Part shown: positions 8,247 through 16,876 of the stretch, one piece after another | How the letters are laid out: each line of letters starts with the position of its first letter | Position numbering within the stretch: position 1 is the first letter of the stretch | DNA from: a virus | IMG/VR virus record: IMGVR_UViG_3300018019_000005 | Coordinates: 1-64,000 of that record | Strand: one strand, 5' to 3' | Length of the DNA stretch: 64,000 nucleotides | Made by a program: the position numbers and the translations under genes | Notes under the pieces: model-generated | The model's database searches: none | What the model saw: only the letters and a program-made list of their open reading frames with translations | What the model was told of the DNA's origin: nothing

Positions 8247-8972
8247 CTACCTTATAGAATCTTCTAAGTATTGTGCCGCTTTCCTAAGTAGTTCAGGTTT
8301 ATCTTTGAACATACCGAGACCGGGATTACATCTTGAGCATAAAATACCACGAAATTTTCCTGTGATGTGGTCGTGGTCCGCTGCCCGTGTCCGATGACCC
8401 ACTGCTTCCCCGCAGATAGCACAGAACCACCCATGAATTTCTATCCATTTGAAGACCTCTTTGGGGTCGAGTCCTAATTTTCTCCATTGCCGCCGCCATT
8501 GGGCTTTCTGTGCCTTGGCTGAGCGCACAGGGTCTTTCTTGCATCTTTCCAACGAGCGTTGTTTTATGTCCTTAGCTTTCTTCGGAAACTTGGAACGCCG
8601 TTCCTTTTGTTCGTCTGACTCGCACTTCTTGCAGCGGCTACGTCGTTTATGTCCGCCCCTGCCATCAGGTCTGAGACTATATGCCTCAATTGGGAAAGGA
8701 TTTCCACACCTGTTGCACCTTTTTTCTAATGGCTCTTTGCCCTTGCACACCGTGCATCTCAGTGCCCTCTTGTCCTTTGTAAGACCACAGGGGCAGAAGT
8801 CTCGTTTGTGGTTACAGTCCCGACACAAGGGTTTAGTTTTATATTTAGGTTTACCGCATACGCAAGTATCCCTGCGGTTTTTCAAGTGGCATTGCTGGCA
8901 TTCTACTGCGTAGCGGTTCTTAGGATTTCCGCAAGCGCATAGGTCTTGCCATGAATGGACGAGTCGTGCCAT
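8247..8972 (-). CDS. endonuclease VII-type HNH with N-terminal zinc-finger repeats
   Basis: 241 residues. The C-terminal nuclease motif is ADHDHITG...GILCSRCNPGLG, the endonuclease VII pattern. The N-terminal half is unusual: at least four successive short Cys clusters (CACGNP, CVCGKP, CPCG, CNRCG) each paired with a second CxxC, giving a string of zinc fingers that may read the target DNA. It is opposite in direction to its neighbours, as expected of a mobile insertion. Confidence 0.82.
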   Translation of the reverse strand: MARLVHSWQDLCACGNPKNRYAVECQQCHLKNRRDTCVCGKPKYKTKPLCRDCNHKRDFCPCGLTKDKRALRCTVCKGKEPLEKRCNRCGNPFPIEAYSLRPDGRGGHKRRSRCKKCESDEQKERRSKFPKKAKDIKQRSLERCKKDPVRSAKAQKAQWRRQWRKLGLDPKEVFKWIEIHGWFCAICGEAVGHRTRAADHDHITGKFRGILCSRCNPGLGMFKDKPELLRKAAQYLEDSIR

Positions 8973-9029
8973 ATGTTTCCTTCACTTATAGTTTTGTTAG
9001 GCAAGTTTTGCGCATTAGAGACCGATTCC

Positions 9030-9494
9030 TTACATTTTTGCAGCACAAATAGGGCCAATGCCGGTTAAGCATGACTCCGGGGTCGTAAGTGTTCTCCCAC
9101 AAACTCCGCACCTTCCTTCGTGGTATATCTCCGTCATGGGAGGTTCTTGCTCGCAGGCAAGGTACTCTATTACCCAGCTTATTGCTATAACGCACGGGCT
9201 GTTGTAGTTAAACTTGGAACCCTTAGTGAGGTTGAAGGTGACCTCGGTTGGGCGGTCAAAAATCATGCCGACATAAGTGTAGTCGTTCTCGTTGTCGGGT
9301 CCGCTCAAGACACTGACGAAATATGCCGGAGGCATCCCTTCCTTCTTGGACAAAGGTTTGATTTTGTAGGTGAAATGGTTGCCGGTCTTTTGGCTTCTGA
9401 AAGTAACTGTGGGGATATATTCTTTTTCACCAACCTTCCCACTGAGCATGAACTTTAGGGCAGCCTCGGGGTCCGTAATCATTCCCTGCATCAT
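9030..9494 (-). CDS. DUF6011-like zinc protein
   Basis: 154 residues from ATG 9494, preceded by GTGGAGGG. The C-terminus GRCGVCGRTLTTPESCLTGIGPICA is the four-cysteine zinc module often seen in actinobacterial and phage proteins of the DUF6011 type. The N-terminal 100 residues are beta-rich (TYKIKPL...AYFVSVLSG). I remember this architecture in phages, with no known activity. A TATAC-type promoter motif lies 17 bases before the start. Confidence 0.7.
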   Translation of the reverse strand: MMQGMITDPEAALKFMLSGKVGEKEYIPTVTFRSQKTGNHFTYKIKPLSKKEGMPPAYFVSVLSGPDNENDYTYVGMIFDRPTEVTFNLTKGSKFNYNSPCVIAISWVIEYLACEQEPPMTEIYHEGRCGVCGRTLTTPESCLTGIGPICAAKM

Positions 9495-9510
9495 GTTTTC
9501 CCTCCACTTA

Positions 9511-9520
9511 CAGTATACCT
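9511..9520 (-). promoter_or_regulatory. putative promoter-ribosome site cassette, GGTATACTG
   Basis: On the minus strand AGGTATACTG is followed after a few bases by GTGGAGGG and the start codon. The same cassette occurs before the gene at 43849, which makes a very short leader likely. Confidence 0.45.
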
Positions 9521-9550
9521 CAATGTGACCGATTATTTCCGTTATTTTTT

Positions 9551-9560
9551 GGTATTTATA
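9551..9560 (+). promoter_or_regulatory. putative promoter motif GGTATTTATA
   Basis: A variant of the CAGTATTATA motif, followed by CAGTGGAGG and ATG 9574. It is divergent from the minus promoter at 9511-9520. Confidence 0.45.
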
Positions 9561-9573
9561 CAGTGGAGGTTGT

Positions 9574-9954
9574 ATGAGCAAATTTGATAGCATTGCGGTT
9601 GGTCGGTACTTCAAGGCGGCTGGGGCGAGCTACAAGAAGACCGCTCCCGGCATCTACGTGAGCTTGGAATCCCCCGACATTGAGATTTACTGGGACCCCA
9701 TGTTTGATGCCAGAATCGAAGGAGTGGGTGCACCCTCGGACGGGAAACCGGTCAATACCGAGGACAAGTTCATCACCAATCCTCAGACCCGGCTGGTTAC
9801 CCCCAACCCCAATTACAAGTATCGGACCGCCGAGGCGGCTTTCGCCGAGCTTTGGGGTTCCGCTCTGTTCGACTGCGGCCCCGAGGATTACGAAATCATG
9901 GTGAAGAAGGCAATCGAAGCCGTCCGGTTCATGAAGGCCAAAGAACTGATGTAG
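9574..9954 (+). CDS. hypothetical protein
   Basis: 126 residues, start supported by GTGGAGG. The phrases GRYFKAAGASYKK and IEIYWDP suggest a compact alpha/beta fold, with an amphipathic C-terminal helix. No family recognised. It opens an operon-like run with the next two genes. Confidence 0.7.
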   Translation: MSKFDSIAVGRYFKAAGASYKKTAPGIYVSLESPDIEIYWDPMFDARIEGVGAPSDGKPVNTEDKFITNPQTRLVTPNPNYKYRTAEAAFAELWGSALFDCGPEDYEIMVKKAIEAVRFMKAKELM

Positions 9955-9993
9955 TCTCGATTTCTTTACAGAAAAATCCCAACAGGAGGAAGT

Positions 9994-10575
9994 GTGAGTA
10001 AATCATCCTTACAGCCCAAGCCCTTTGTATTGAAAAAGTCCACCGTCAAAAAGCAGTTCCTCAGTTCCCTGCAAAAGTACTGCAGACAACTCGAAGAAGA
10101 ACTCCAGAAGATTTACAACAACCCGGATGAAATCGTTGGCAAACTGGCGACCGCCTATCAGGGAGCACAAGGCTCCGCCAAGAGGCTATCCGCTCTTGCC
10201 GCCACACTCCTCAAGCACGCCGGGGGCAGGGTGGAACTCAGCAAGGTGGAACTTGAACAGTTCAAGGGCATGGCAATCAACATCAAGTGGGAACTGCCGG
10301 AAGGAATCACCGACGCTGAGAAAGCCGAGTCCTACGTTTTCTCCTACGATGCCATTACAGAGGCCGAACTCGCCAAGATGCAGGCTCAGCCCGCCCCACC
10401 GCCCGCCCCTGCGCCGGGAGCGCCTCCTAGCGGGCCTGCGGGGCCTTCTACGTTCACCGCCGATGAAAATCCGGCTGATGTCGTGCCTCAAGGTACCGCC
10501 TTCCCGGATGCTGTGACCGGTCCTACGGGTCCCGCTGTGGAGGAGTCCACCCCCTCCGCCGACGCAACTGCGTAG
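9994..10575 (+). CDS. hypothetical helical protein with Pro-rich tail
   Basis: 193 residues with a GTG start at 9994, chosen because AGGAGGAA lies four bases upstream and no ATG fits. Residues 15-110 are helical and basic; residues 130-193 are Pro/Ala-rich and end with GPTGP-type steps reminiscent of the fibre repeats. Function unknown. Confidence 0.65.
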   Translation: MSKSSLQPKPFVLKKSTVKKQFLSSLQKYCRQLEEELQKIYNNPDEIVGKLATAYQGAQGSAKRLSALAATLLKHAGGRVELSKVELEQFKGMAINIKWELPEGITDAEKAESYVFSYDAITEAELAKMQAQPAPPPAPAPGAPPSGPAGPSTFTADENPADVVPQGTAFPDAVTGPTGPAVEESTPSADATA

Positions 10576-10628
10576 GGAAGTTCGACTATCATCCTCATAG
10601 TGAAAGCAAAAATTTCGGGGAGGAAACA

Positions 10629-11789
10629 ATGAGTGAGGGGTGCAGGAAAAAAGTGGCAGTTGCCCTATGCTACAAGGACTTTGCCTTTTGGACAGGGTAC
10701 AGTTCGGTGGGTCTCGCCGTAGCAGCAAAGAAGACAGCGGAAGAACTTAACCAACATGGAATCAGGACTTACGTTATCGGCGTTAAAGATAACGTTGAGC
10801 TTCTCCAGTCCATTCTCTTTCACAATGGCAAGCGAGCGAAAGAAGGCAAGGGTCCATTGACCCACTGTGTCATCATGGCACCGTGGATTACGCCGCTGGA
10901 TTTGAAGGCACTGGTCAACTACTTCCCCGACATGGAGTTCACCGTAAAGTCGCATTGTAACGTGGCGGCTTTATATGGCGATTACCGGGGAATAGGAAAC
11001 TTCCGCCAGTACGCCGACTTGATGAACGACCTTCCCAACCTTTCGGTATCCGGGAACTCTCGTTCATTCACCCAGTGGTTCAGTGAAGCCTATGGGGTCA
11101 ATACCTTCCTGCTGCCTGACTTGTATTCCAGTCGGGGCCATCACGAGGGCAAGGTACGGTTCTCATCTCAACCTCTACGTCTTGGTGCATTCGGCGCACT
11201 CCGCCCGGAGAAGAACATCCCCTCGGCGGTTGCTGCCGGTCTTCTCATTCAGAACCGCTTGCAGGTGCCCGTCTCTTTCCATATCAATCAGGGAGGGGAG
11301 TCTGAGGGCAAGGCCATTGTTAACACGATTGAACAGATGTCTCAGGCTATCCCCGGATTTGATGTAGTCAAGCACAGGTGGATGCCGTGGGAAAAGTTCT
11401 CCGAACTCGTGAGAACCATGGACCTCCTGTTTCAGCCGTCATTCACCGAGTCGTTCAATATCGTGACGGCGGATGGTGTGGTCATGGGAGTTCCTACCGT
11501 GGTCTCTGACGCTGTGCGATGGGCACCCAAGCAGTGGAAGGCAAACCCCGATAGCCCGGAGAACATCGCCAACGTGGGCCTTCACCTTCTGGACGACCCA
11601 CGGGCGTGGCTTGATGGTAAGGAAGCTCTCAACGAGCACAACCACAAAGGTCTTCGTCTGTGGAAGAACTATCTCTACGATGAGGAACCAGAGGAGCCGG
11701 TCATCCCGGCTCCCGAGCCTGTCCCGGAAGTGGAAGAACCCGGTTGGGTAAGCCAGCTTATTCAGTTAGTCAAAGACCTCTGGTCATAA
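10629..11789 (+). CDS. GT4-type glycosyltransferase
   Basis: 386 residues; GGGGAGG precedes ATG 10629. It has two Rossmann-like halves. The second contains RLGAFGALRPEKN (nucleotide-sugar site) and PSFTESFNIVTADGV with GVPTVVSD, the E-x7-E region of GT-B family 4 enzymes. The last 40 residues are acidic and Pro-rich. It would transfer a sugar from a nucleotide donor, perhaps to phage DNA, a virion protein or the host surface. The CmoB-like methyltransferase downstream could act on the same product, an inference from order only. Confidence 0.8.
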   Translation: MSEGCRKKVAVALCYKDFAFWTGYSSVGLAVAAKKTAEELNQHGIRTYVIGVKDNVELLQSILFHNGKRAKEGKGPLTHCVIMAPWITPLDLKALVNYFPDMEFTVKSHCNVAALYGDYRGIGNFRQYADLMNDLPNLSVSGNSRSFTQWFSEAYGVNTFLLPDLYSSRGHHEGKVRFSSQPLRLGAFGALRPEKNIPSAVAAGLLIQNRLQVPVSFHINQGGESEGKAIVNTIEQMSQAIPGFDVVKHRWMPWEKFSELVRTMDLLFQPSFTESFNIVTADGVVMGVPTVVSDAVRWAPKQWKANPDSPENIANVGLHLLDDPRAWLDGKEALNEHNHKGLRLWKNYLYDEEPEEPVIPAPEPVPEVEEPGWVSQLIQLVKDLWS

Positions 11790-11827
11790 TATGGATTATC
11801 ATTTGCTTATTTGGGGATGTACATCAA

Positions 11828-12415
11828 ATGATGTTCAAAGATTTGACGGGAATGCGTTTTGGTAGATTAACCATCCTTAAATTGTTTGGCAGGGATAAGT
11901 ACCAAAAAATAAAGTGGTTGGCTCGTTGTGATTGTGGTGTAGAAAAACCCACTTTAGGAAGACACCTGATTAGTGGTGCTGTAAAGAGTTGTGGGTGTCT
12001 TCAAAGAGAAAATGCAAGAAAGTGTAGATTAGGCAAAGCATCCGGGAATAAACTCCCTGCCGGTCAAAGTATGAGAAACCGGGTTCTCTCAATCTATAAA
12101 AACCAAGCAAAAAAACGTGGATACGAGTGGGCATTAAGCGATGCCCAATTCGATACTCTTGTTTGTCAGCCTTGTCATTACTGTGGTAGACCCCCTGTTG
12201 GATGTGCAAAAACTAAAGCTAACAATGGGGCTTTTATATACAACGGTCTGGACCGCATGAATAATGATTGCGGTTATACAGAGGGAAATACGGTGACTTG
12301 TTGCAAAATATGTAATCGTTGTAAAAGTAATATGTCTTATATGGAATTCATTGACTATTTGATTACAGCAAGCCATTATATAAAAAAGATGGGTTTACAT
12401 GAATCTAAAACTTAA
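11828..12415 (+). CDS. HNH homing endonuclease
   Basis: 195 residues from ATG 11828 (11831 is also possible). The N-terminal module FKDLTGMRFGRLTILK...ARCDCG is the DNA-binding unit common in phage HNH proteins. The C-terminal HNH contains CHYCGRP, NGLDRMNNDCGYT and CCKICNRCKSNM. Strongly AT-rich relative to neighbours. Its 3' end overlaps the methyltransferase start by 17 bases, so it inserted just before that gene. Confidence 0.85.
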   Translation: MMFKDLTGMRFGRLTILKLFGRDKYQKIKWLARCDCGVEKPTLGRHLISGAVKSCGCLQRENARKCRLGKASGNKLPAGQSMRNRVLSIYKNQAKKRGYEWALSDAQFDTLVCQPCHYCGRPPVGCAKTKANNGAFIYNGLDRMNNDCGYTEGNTVTCCKICNRCKSNMSYMEFIDYLITASHYIKKMGLHESKT

Positions 12416-13061
12416 GGCCGAAATTGATGCAATTAAGTGGTGGCACAGGATTGACCTTGGCGACGGGGTCATCACCCCCGGCACCACCGACAGCGAGGAG
12501 AAGCTTCGTCGTTTGCATCTCCCCGAGGACTTAACCGGCAAGAGCGTACTGGATGTAGGTGCGTGGGATGGCTGGTGGAGCTTCTTGTGCGAGCGCCGGG
12601 GGGCCTCTGCGGTGACTGCCGTGGATACGTGGTGCTTTGACACCGGACGCCGGGGATTTGACCTCGCCACACGAGTGTTAAATTCCAAGGTGGTGGGGAT
12701 AAAACTTGATGTTCATGACTTGGACCCGGACCTTCTTGGGAAGTATGACTTCGTTCTTTGCCTCGGGGCGCTCCACCACTTTCAAAACCCCCTTCTTGCC
12801 CTCCAGAAGCTTCACTCTGTCTGCAAGGGAAAGCTCATCTTGGAAACCCATTTGGATTGGATTTTCAAGGAAGAACCCATATGCAGTTTCTATGATAAAA
12901 ACAAGCCTTACGGTGACCCCACATGCCTTTGGGGACCAAATCCCCCATGCGTTGAATCTTGGCTAAAGTTCGCTGGTTTCAATGATGCCCACATGGTCAG
13001 CATTAAATACAAACCCGCTAACTGGAGTGGTGACCGAGGCGTGTTTCACGCCTTAGCATAA
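12399..13061 (+). CDS. SAM methyltransferase, CmoB-like
   Basis: 220 residues. It has the class I SAM-binding motif VLDVGAWDGWW (about 50), an acidic end to strand 2 (VTAVDTW) and CLGALHHFQNP at the motif IV position. The lead-in WWHRIDLGDGVITPG matches the CmoB/DUF1698 family, which modifies wobble uridine in tRNA, but phage relatives are also sugar methyltransferases. It lies downstream of the glycosyltransferase, with an HNH gene inserted between. A tRNA role is possible given the tRNA array in this phage; neither role is proven. Confidence 0.75.
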   Translation: MNLKLKAEIDAIKWWHRIDLGDGVITPGTTDSEEKLRRLHLPEDLTGKSVLDVGAWDGWWSFLCERRGASAVTAVDTWCFDTGRRGFDLATRVLNSKVVGIKLDVHDLDPDLLGKYDFVLCLGALHHFQNPLLALQKLHSVCKGKLILETHLDWIFKEEPICSFYDKNKPYGDPTCLWGPNPPCVESWLKFAGFNDAHMVSIKYKPANWSGDRGVFHALA

Positions 13062-13092
13062 TCAAAACCACAACTATCACACCCTCTATTGT

Positions 13093-13108
13093 GGGGCTAT
13101 TATGCCCC
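13093..13108 (+). other. small hairpin in the intergenic stretch
   Basis: GGGGC and GCCCC flank a six-base TATTAT loop in the 85-base gap after the methyltransferase gene. There is no T-tract, so it is a weak terminator candidate or a transcript processing site. Confidence 0.3.
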
Positions 13109-13146
13109 TAGTGTAGTCAAATTCAGTGCAGTACAGTGGGGGATAT

Positions 13147-13764
13147 ATGTCCGCAAAAAGAAAGATTCGTAAGACCCGTGTGTCTCCCGAGGGAATTCAA
13201 ACGGAGACCGTCAAAGCCAAAACCACCAAACTCAGAGCCGAAATAGAAAGATTGGAGAAGGAGCTTACCGAAGCCGGTGCCGCCGATTTCTTTGATTATG
13301 GTGCCGACGTTCCCAAGCTCACCCCCAAGACGGCAGAGACCTTGGTTGCTTCCCTTTTTCATGAGGGGAAGGATGGGGAACCACTGGTGGAAACACCCCC
13401 ACCCCCGGAGAAGGTCAGCCGCCCCGTGCAGGCACTCGAAAACCTGATGGAAGCGGATGAAGAGAAGATGCATTGCGCCGTGGCAAATGCAGACGCCAAG
13501 GCAGAGGCCATCAAAACCGAGGTGGAGGTTTCGGAATTCAAACGATTCCCGCATCTAGCCGTTGATATTGTGCCTTCCCGTGTTTCCGGTTTGGACAAGA
13601 GTGCAAACCTCGGTTACTTCCGGTCATTGGAAGGCAGGGTGCTGACTATCCTTGACGCTTCTTCTTCCGACAGGACTCAAAGAGAGGCCCTTAAGACGTT
13701 GATACGGAAAGAGTTCAGGAGCACCATGACTTCGGTTGAGGTTGCTCTAACTCCACCAAGGTAG
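13147..13764 (+). CDS. hypothetical coiled-coil protein
   Basis: 205 residues from ATG 13147, chosen over the frame start at 13126 because GTGGGGG lies just upstream. The N-terminal 55 residues are very basic, then a coiled coil, then an acidic and Pro-rich middle and a compact C-terminal domain (about 135-205). No family is recognised. Confidence 0.65.
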   Translation: MSAKRKIRKTRVSPEGIQTETVKAKTTKLRAEIERLEKELTEAGAADFFDYGADVPKLTPKTAETLVASLFHEGKDGEPLVETPPPPEKVSRPVQALENLMEADEEKMHCAVANADAKAEAIKTEVEVSEFKRFPHLAVDIVPSRVSGLDKSANLGYFRSLEGRVLTILDASSSDRTQREALKTLIRKEFRSTMTSVEVALTPPR

Positions 13765-13789
13765 CTATGAAAGCCTCTATTGAGGCCCC

Positions 13790-14296
13790 ATGAATCCGTT
13801 GCTCCGCCCCAAGCAGGCGATGCCCTTGACTCCCGAAGCGCAGAAGCGCTTTAAGGTAACGGGGGACCGTGTCTTGGATGAGGTACAGGTGGGGGACTAC
13901 GAACTCTTTCTCACCGTAGACTCCCGCTTTGGATTTCATCAGATTGGTCTCCAGCGCCGGGGACAGGACTTCACCAGCGAAGAGCAGTTGGAACACATCG
14001 TCCCCAAGGTCTGGGGTAGCTTCGACCGCAAGGCGTTCAAGGAATCCATCACCCGCTGGCTCGCCCAATACCACATGCTGGTGGTTGCTTCCCATAGCGC
14101 CGTCAAGACCAAGATGTACGGGCTGGCTCTGCGGGCTATCGGGTTTAAGCTGACTCCGGTTCCTTCCACGGGCCTGTTCTCCTACATCGGCGACGGGAGG
14201 GAAGACCCTCGTAAGATAAAGATGCTTGAACAAATGGGGCAGTTCATGGAGCAAATGCAAAATCCCCTCGAAGAAGAGCCGGAAGAAGAGTACTAA
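13790..14296 (+). CDS. hypothetical protein with N-terminal NPLLRP
   Basis: 168 residues. It starts MNPLLRP, a hexapeptide that also opens the polyvalent protein at 22822 and recurs in the one at 30183. Residues 25-150 form a mixed alpha/beta domain that I do not recognise, and the last 15 residues are almost all acidic. It is spaced 25 bases from the preceding gene. Confidence 0.65.
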   Translation: MNPLLRPKQAMPLTPEAQKRFKVTGDRVLDEVQVGDYELFLTVDSRFGFHQIGLQRRGQDFTSEEQLEHIVPKVWGSFDRKAFKESITRWLAQYHMLVVASHSAVKTKMYGLALRAIGFKLTPVPSTGLFSYIGDGREDPRKIKMLEQMGQFMEQMQNPLEEEPEEEY

Positions 14297-14311
14297 ATTT
14301 CCCATAAAACT

Positions 14312-14321
14312 CAGTATTATA
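14312..14321 (+). promoter_or_regulatory. putative phage promoter motif CAGTATTATA
   Basis: An exact copy of the decamer, 15 bases after the preceding stop codon and about 100 bases before the GIY-YIG gene at 14422. Confidence 0.45.
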
Positions 14322-14421
14322 AATAAGCCAAAACGTAATATTTTCTTTGCTTCATAGGTCCGATAATTAAATGGGTGTTTATAAAAGAACCAATATGATT
14401 TCCCTATGTGGGGAGTTATGA

Positions 14422-15153
14422 ATGTTAAATAATTTTTATGTGTACGTATTTCTACGAAAGGATGGTACCCCTTATTATGTTGGTAAGGGCCATGGCAAAC
14501 GGGCGTTTAACGCCAGTCGGAGGTTTCACCCTCGTGATTTAACACGAATTCAAATAGTTAAAGATAATCTTGATGAACCAACTGCCTTTAATTTGGAAAA
14601 AAGCTTGGTGGCTAAATACGGTAGAAAAGATTTGGGTACCGGAATTCTCCATAATCACACAGATGGTGGAGAAGGCACCGCCGGATACACTCTAAATGAA
14701 AAACAAAGAAAAGTTCGGTCAATAATCTCTAAAAACCAGTCCGCCGTTACACGAGCTAAAATTTCGGCGACATTAAAAGGAAGGAAATTTTCAAAAAGTA
14801 CTTTAATTAAAATGAAAAGGTCTGCGGTTATTCGGTCAGCAAGTGAAATATATCGCACTATGATGTCTAAAGCCAAGAAAGCTAGCATGACCACTGAAGT
14901 TAAAAAGAAAATCAGTCTAGGACTTAAAGGAAAAACGAAATCAGAGACTCATCGAGAACATTTAAGAGAAGCGTGGAAGTTTCGGTTACGGGGTGAAAAA
15001 AGAAACGAGGAAAGTAAAAAACACAGTAAAGTCGCTCAACAAAATTATTGGAGTACGGTTACTCGGTTTCAATGTCCCCACTGCGGTAAAACCGTAGTAG
15101 AGAGGTTCTATTATAAATGGCACGGGGAAAATTGCAAGAAAAACGTAAGATAA
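14422..15153 (+). CDS. GIY-YIG homing endonuclease, KGHGKR type
   Basis: 243 residues. The nuclease domain begins FYVYVFLRKDGTPYYVGKGHGKRAF with HTDGGEGTAGY near residue 80; it resembles the minus-strand gene at 44498 more than the MFIYLI group. The middle carries NUMOD3-like repeats, and the end is a zinc finger (CPHCGKT...HGENC). Very AT-rich. TCCC and GGGA (14401-14414) can fold over its ribosome site. It overlaps the next gene by 37 bases. Confidence 0.87.
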   Translation: MLNNFYVYVFLRKDGTPYYVGKGHGKRAFNASRRFHPRDLTRIQIVKDNLDEPTAFNLEKSLVAKYGRKDLGTGILHNHTDGGEGTAGYTLNEKQRKVRSIISKNQSAVTRAKISATLKGRKFSKSTLIKMKRSAVIRSASEIYRTMMSKAKKASMTTEVKKKISLGLKGKTKSETHREHLREAWKFRLRGEKRNEESKKHSKVAQQNYWSTVTRFQCPHCGKTVVERFYYKWHGENCKKNVR

Positions 15154-15704
15154 CAGATGGTTTTGGGGCTTGGTGGTTTCTCTACTACCATCCTAAACTT
15201 AACTGTCGGGTGAGAACCCCGGAGTCTCCTGTGGATGCCGCCCGGTCCAAGCGGAAGGGATTCATCGTTACCAAAGACAGGGGTGGTCAGCACTGGCGGG
15301 AATGGCGGCACGAGTTCCATCGTGCTATTGAGGAAAACCTTAGCATCTTCTACACGCTCGTGGACGACAAGGGTGAAGTCAACGATGACAGAACCAAGAA
15401 TGTCAACCCTGAGTGCTGGCTGGAACTGGGTCACTTGGAGTGGGGTTACATGTCGGAGTGGGATACCAGTACCGCCCTGATGCCCTTCCATGACGTGGAG
15501 CTTGACTGCGGCGGTCCCACTTTCGATGAAGCTCTTATCGAGCTTGCCAATTTGACGTTCAAACATTACGGAAACTATCGGCTCAAAAAGAACATGGTTC
15601 GAGAAGGGAAGTGCTCTCGCCCGTGCGCCGACTGCAAGTGGCTGAATGCCCTCAGCCGGAAGGTAATGAAGCGCATCAAGAAGGAAAAAGGGGATGCACA
15701 TTGA
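15117..15704 (+). CDS. hypothetical protein with C-terminal Cys motif
   Basis: 195 residues. Start ATG 15117 lies within the GIY-YIG gene, with GAGAGG ten bases upstream. The protein is Trp-rich (GAWWFLYYHP, HWREWRHEFH), with CSRPCADCKWL near the C-terminus that may bind metal. I do not recognise the family. The mobile gene probably inserted at its 5' end and supplies the present leader. Confidence 0.65.
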   Translation: MARGKLQEKRKITDGFGAWWFLYYHPKLNCRVRTPESPVDAARSKRKGFIVTKDRGGQHWREWRHEFHRAIEENLSIFYTLVDDKGEVNDDRTKNVNPECWLELGHLEWGYMSEWDTSTALMPFHDVELDCGGPTFDEALIELANLTFKHYGNYRLKKNMVREGKCSRPCADCKWLNALSRKVMKRIKKEKGDAH

Positions 15705-15795
15705 TTGGGGAGTTGTCGCATATTTCGCTTTTGGCGTAATCTCTATTGGTGGTATTCTTCTCTGGTTTTGCCACAATAAGAACTCATTGTCATAA
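15694..15795 (+). CDS. 33-residue single-pass membrane peptide
   Basis: The frame from ATG 15694 to TAA 15793-15795 encodes a peptide with one hydrophobic helix (VVAYFAFGVISIGGILLWFC) and a short polar tail. AAGGAAAAAGGGG lies just upstream and it overlaps the preceding gene by 11 bases. Membrane-acting phage peptides of this size exist, but no specific role can be given. Confidence 0.6.
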   Translation: MHIDWGVVAYFAFGVISIGGILLWFCHNKNSLS

Positions 15796-15821
15796 AAACA
15801 ACAACTTTCGCTCCCCTTTAT

Positions 15822-16475
15822 ATGGATAAACTAACGGAGAGATTTCGTACCTGTATTTGTGGAAGAGAGTTTTCTTACCAAGTTGGTAGGGGTACAGACC
15901 GCAAATATTGCTCTGTTAAGTGTAGAACCGAGTATGAAAAGTCTACCTTAAAATCCAGAAGAAAAATTAAAAGAGCGTTAGTTTGTAATACACCAAATTG
16001 TGGTAAGCTGGTTGACCGCCCCACCTACGGTCTATGTGAGGCTTGTTATTATCAACAAAGAAGAACGGGCAGTGTGGTTAGACAAGGAGTTAAGTTTCGT
16101 GCCGTCAAGAAAGATGGGTATGTAAGACTAATCCTCCCTCAGCATCCTTTAGCGATTAGTGCGGGATACGTTTTAGAACACAGAAAAGTTTTATACGATA
16201 GGTATGGTCCCGGCGTTCACCCCTGTTTTTGGTGTGGAAATACTCTTGAATGGAAGGATATTGTGGGTGACCACTTAAATGAAATTAAAGAGGATAATAG
16301 TCCAGAAAATCTAGTTATTTCATGTAATAAGTGTAATCGTTTGAGGGGTGGTATGATTGGGTTTTTCAAATGCTTAAGACCGGAAGCCCTGCCCATTTTT
16401 TTGAAATGCATGGAAGGGTGGATAATTCCTTTTGTGAAAGAACCACCCGTCTTTCAAACCTTGCCGTTTTCATGA
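15822..16475 (+). CDS. HNH homing endonuclease with zinc-ribbon N-terminus
   Basis: 217 residues. The first 90 residues hold two Cys clusters (CICGREF...CSVKC; CNTPNCGK...CEACY). The HNH core runs CFWCGNTLEWKD, GDHLNEIKEDNSPENL, CNKCNRLRG. The start has no ribosome site. Its 3' end overlaps a convergent HNH gene by 110 bases. Confidence 0.83.
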   Translation: MDKLTERFRTCICGREFSYQVGRGTDRKYCSVKCRTEYEKSTLKSRRKIKRALVCNTPNCGKLVDRPTYGLCEACYYQQRRTGSVVRQGVKFRAVKKDGYVRLILPQHPLAISAGYVLEHRKVLYDRYGPGVHPCFWCGNTLEWKDIVGDHLNEIKEDNSPENLVISCNKCNRLRGGMIGFFKCLRPEALPIFLKCMEGWIIPFVKEPPVFQTLPFS

Positions 16476-16821
16476 GTTTGGTCTTAACTTTATGAGACTC
16501 TAAACACATTGTTCGTAAGTTCTCCATCACTGTCTGCCCACCGTCTTGCAACTCCACGATATGGTCAACTTCCAGCGAACCCGCCTCATGCTTATTGCGA
16601 TGACAGAGGACACAGCGGTACTTGTCCCGGCGCTTTACTTTGTTGCGGATGAATGACCAGTCGCAGAGGAGGAGGACTTCGATGGTGCATTGTTTGCTGC
16701 ACCATGAGGTCCGGCGACCGGTTAGAGCTTTGCCGCAGAAGCGGCAAAGGTTAAACCCTAATTCATCTTTACGTTTTGGAAAATCTTCCCAACTATGTGA
16801 CATTCCTCTTTCTTTAGCCAT
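16366..16821 (-). CDS. HNH endonuclease, McrA-like
   Basis: 151 residues from ATG 16821. It has a small four-Cys module (CRFCGKAL...WCSKQC) and then the HNH core RRDKYRCVLCHRNKH, LEVDHIVELQDGG and NLRTMC. The expected last Cys-x-x-Cys is Cys plus Ser-His, slightly degenerate. It is convergent with and overlaps the 15822 gene, and starts close to the divergent HNH gene at 16877, so three endonuclease genes are packed together. Confidence 0.75.
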   Translation of the reverse strand: MAKERGMSHSWEDFPKRKDELGFNLCRFCGKALTGRRTSWCSKQCTIEVLLLCDWSFIRNKVKRRDKYRCVLCHRNKHEAGSLEVDHIVELQDGGQTVMENLRTMCLESHKVKTKLMKTARFERRVVLSQKELSTLPCISKKWAGLPVLSI

Positions 16822-16876
16822 TTGATTAAGAAAATCAAATATGGAATATATTAGTAATGGGAGGAATATACAACGA

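Noticed and set aside
8041-8397. 118-codon plus frame
   Set aside because: It overlaps two minus-strand genes, one an EndoVII with clear motifs; no coding signal of its own.
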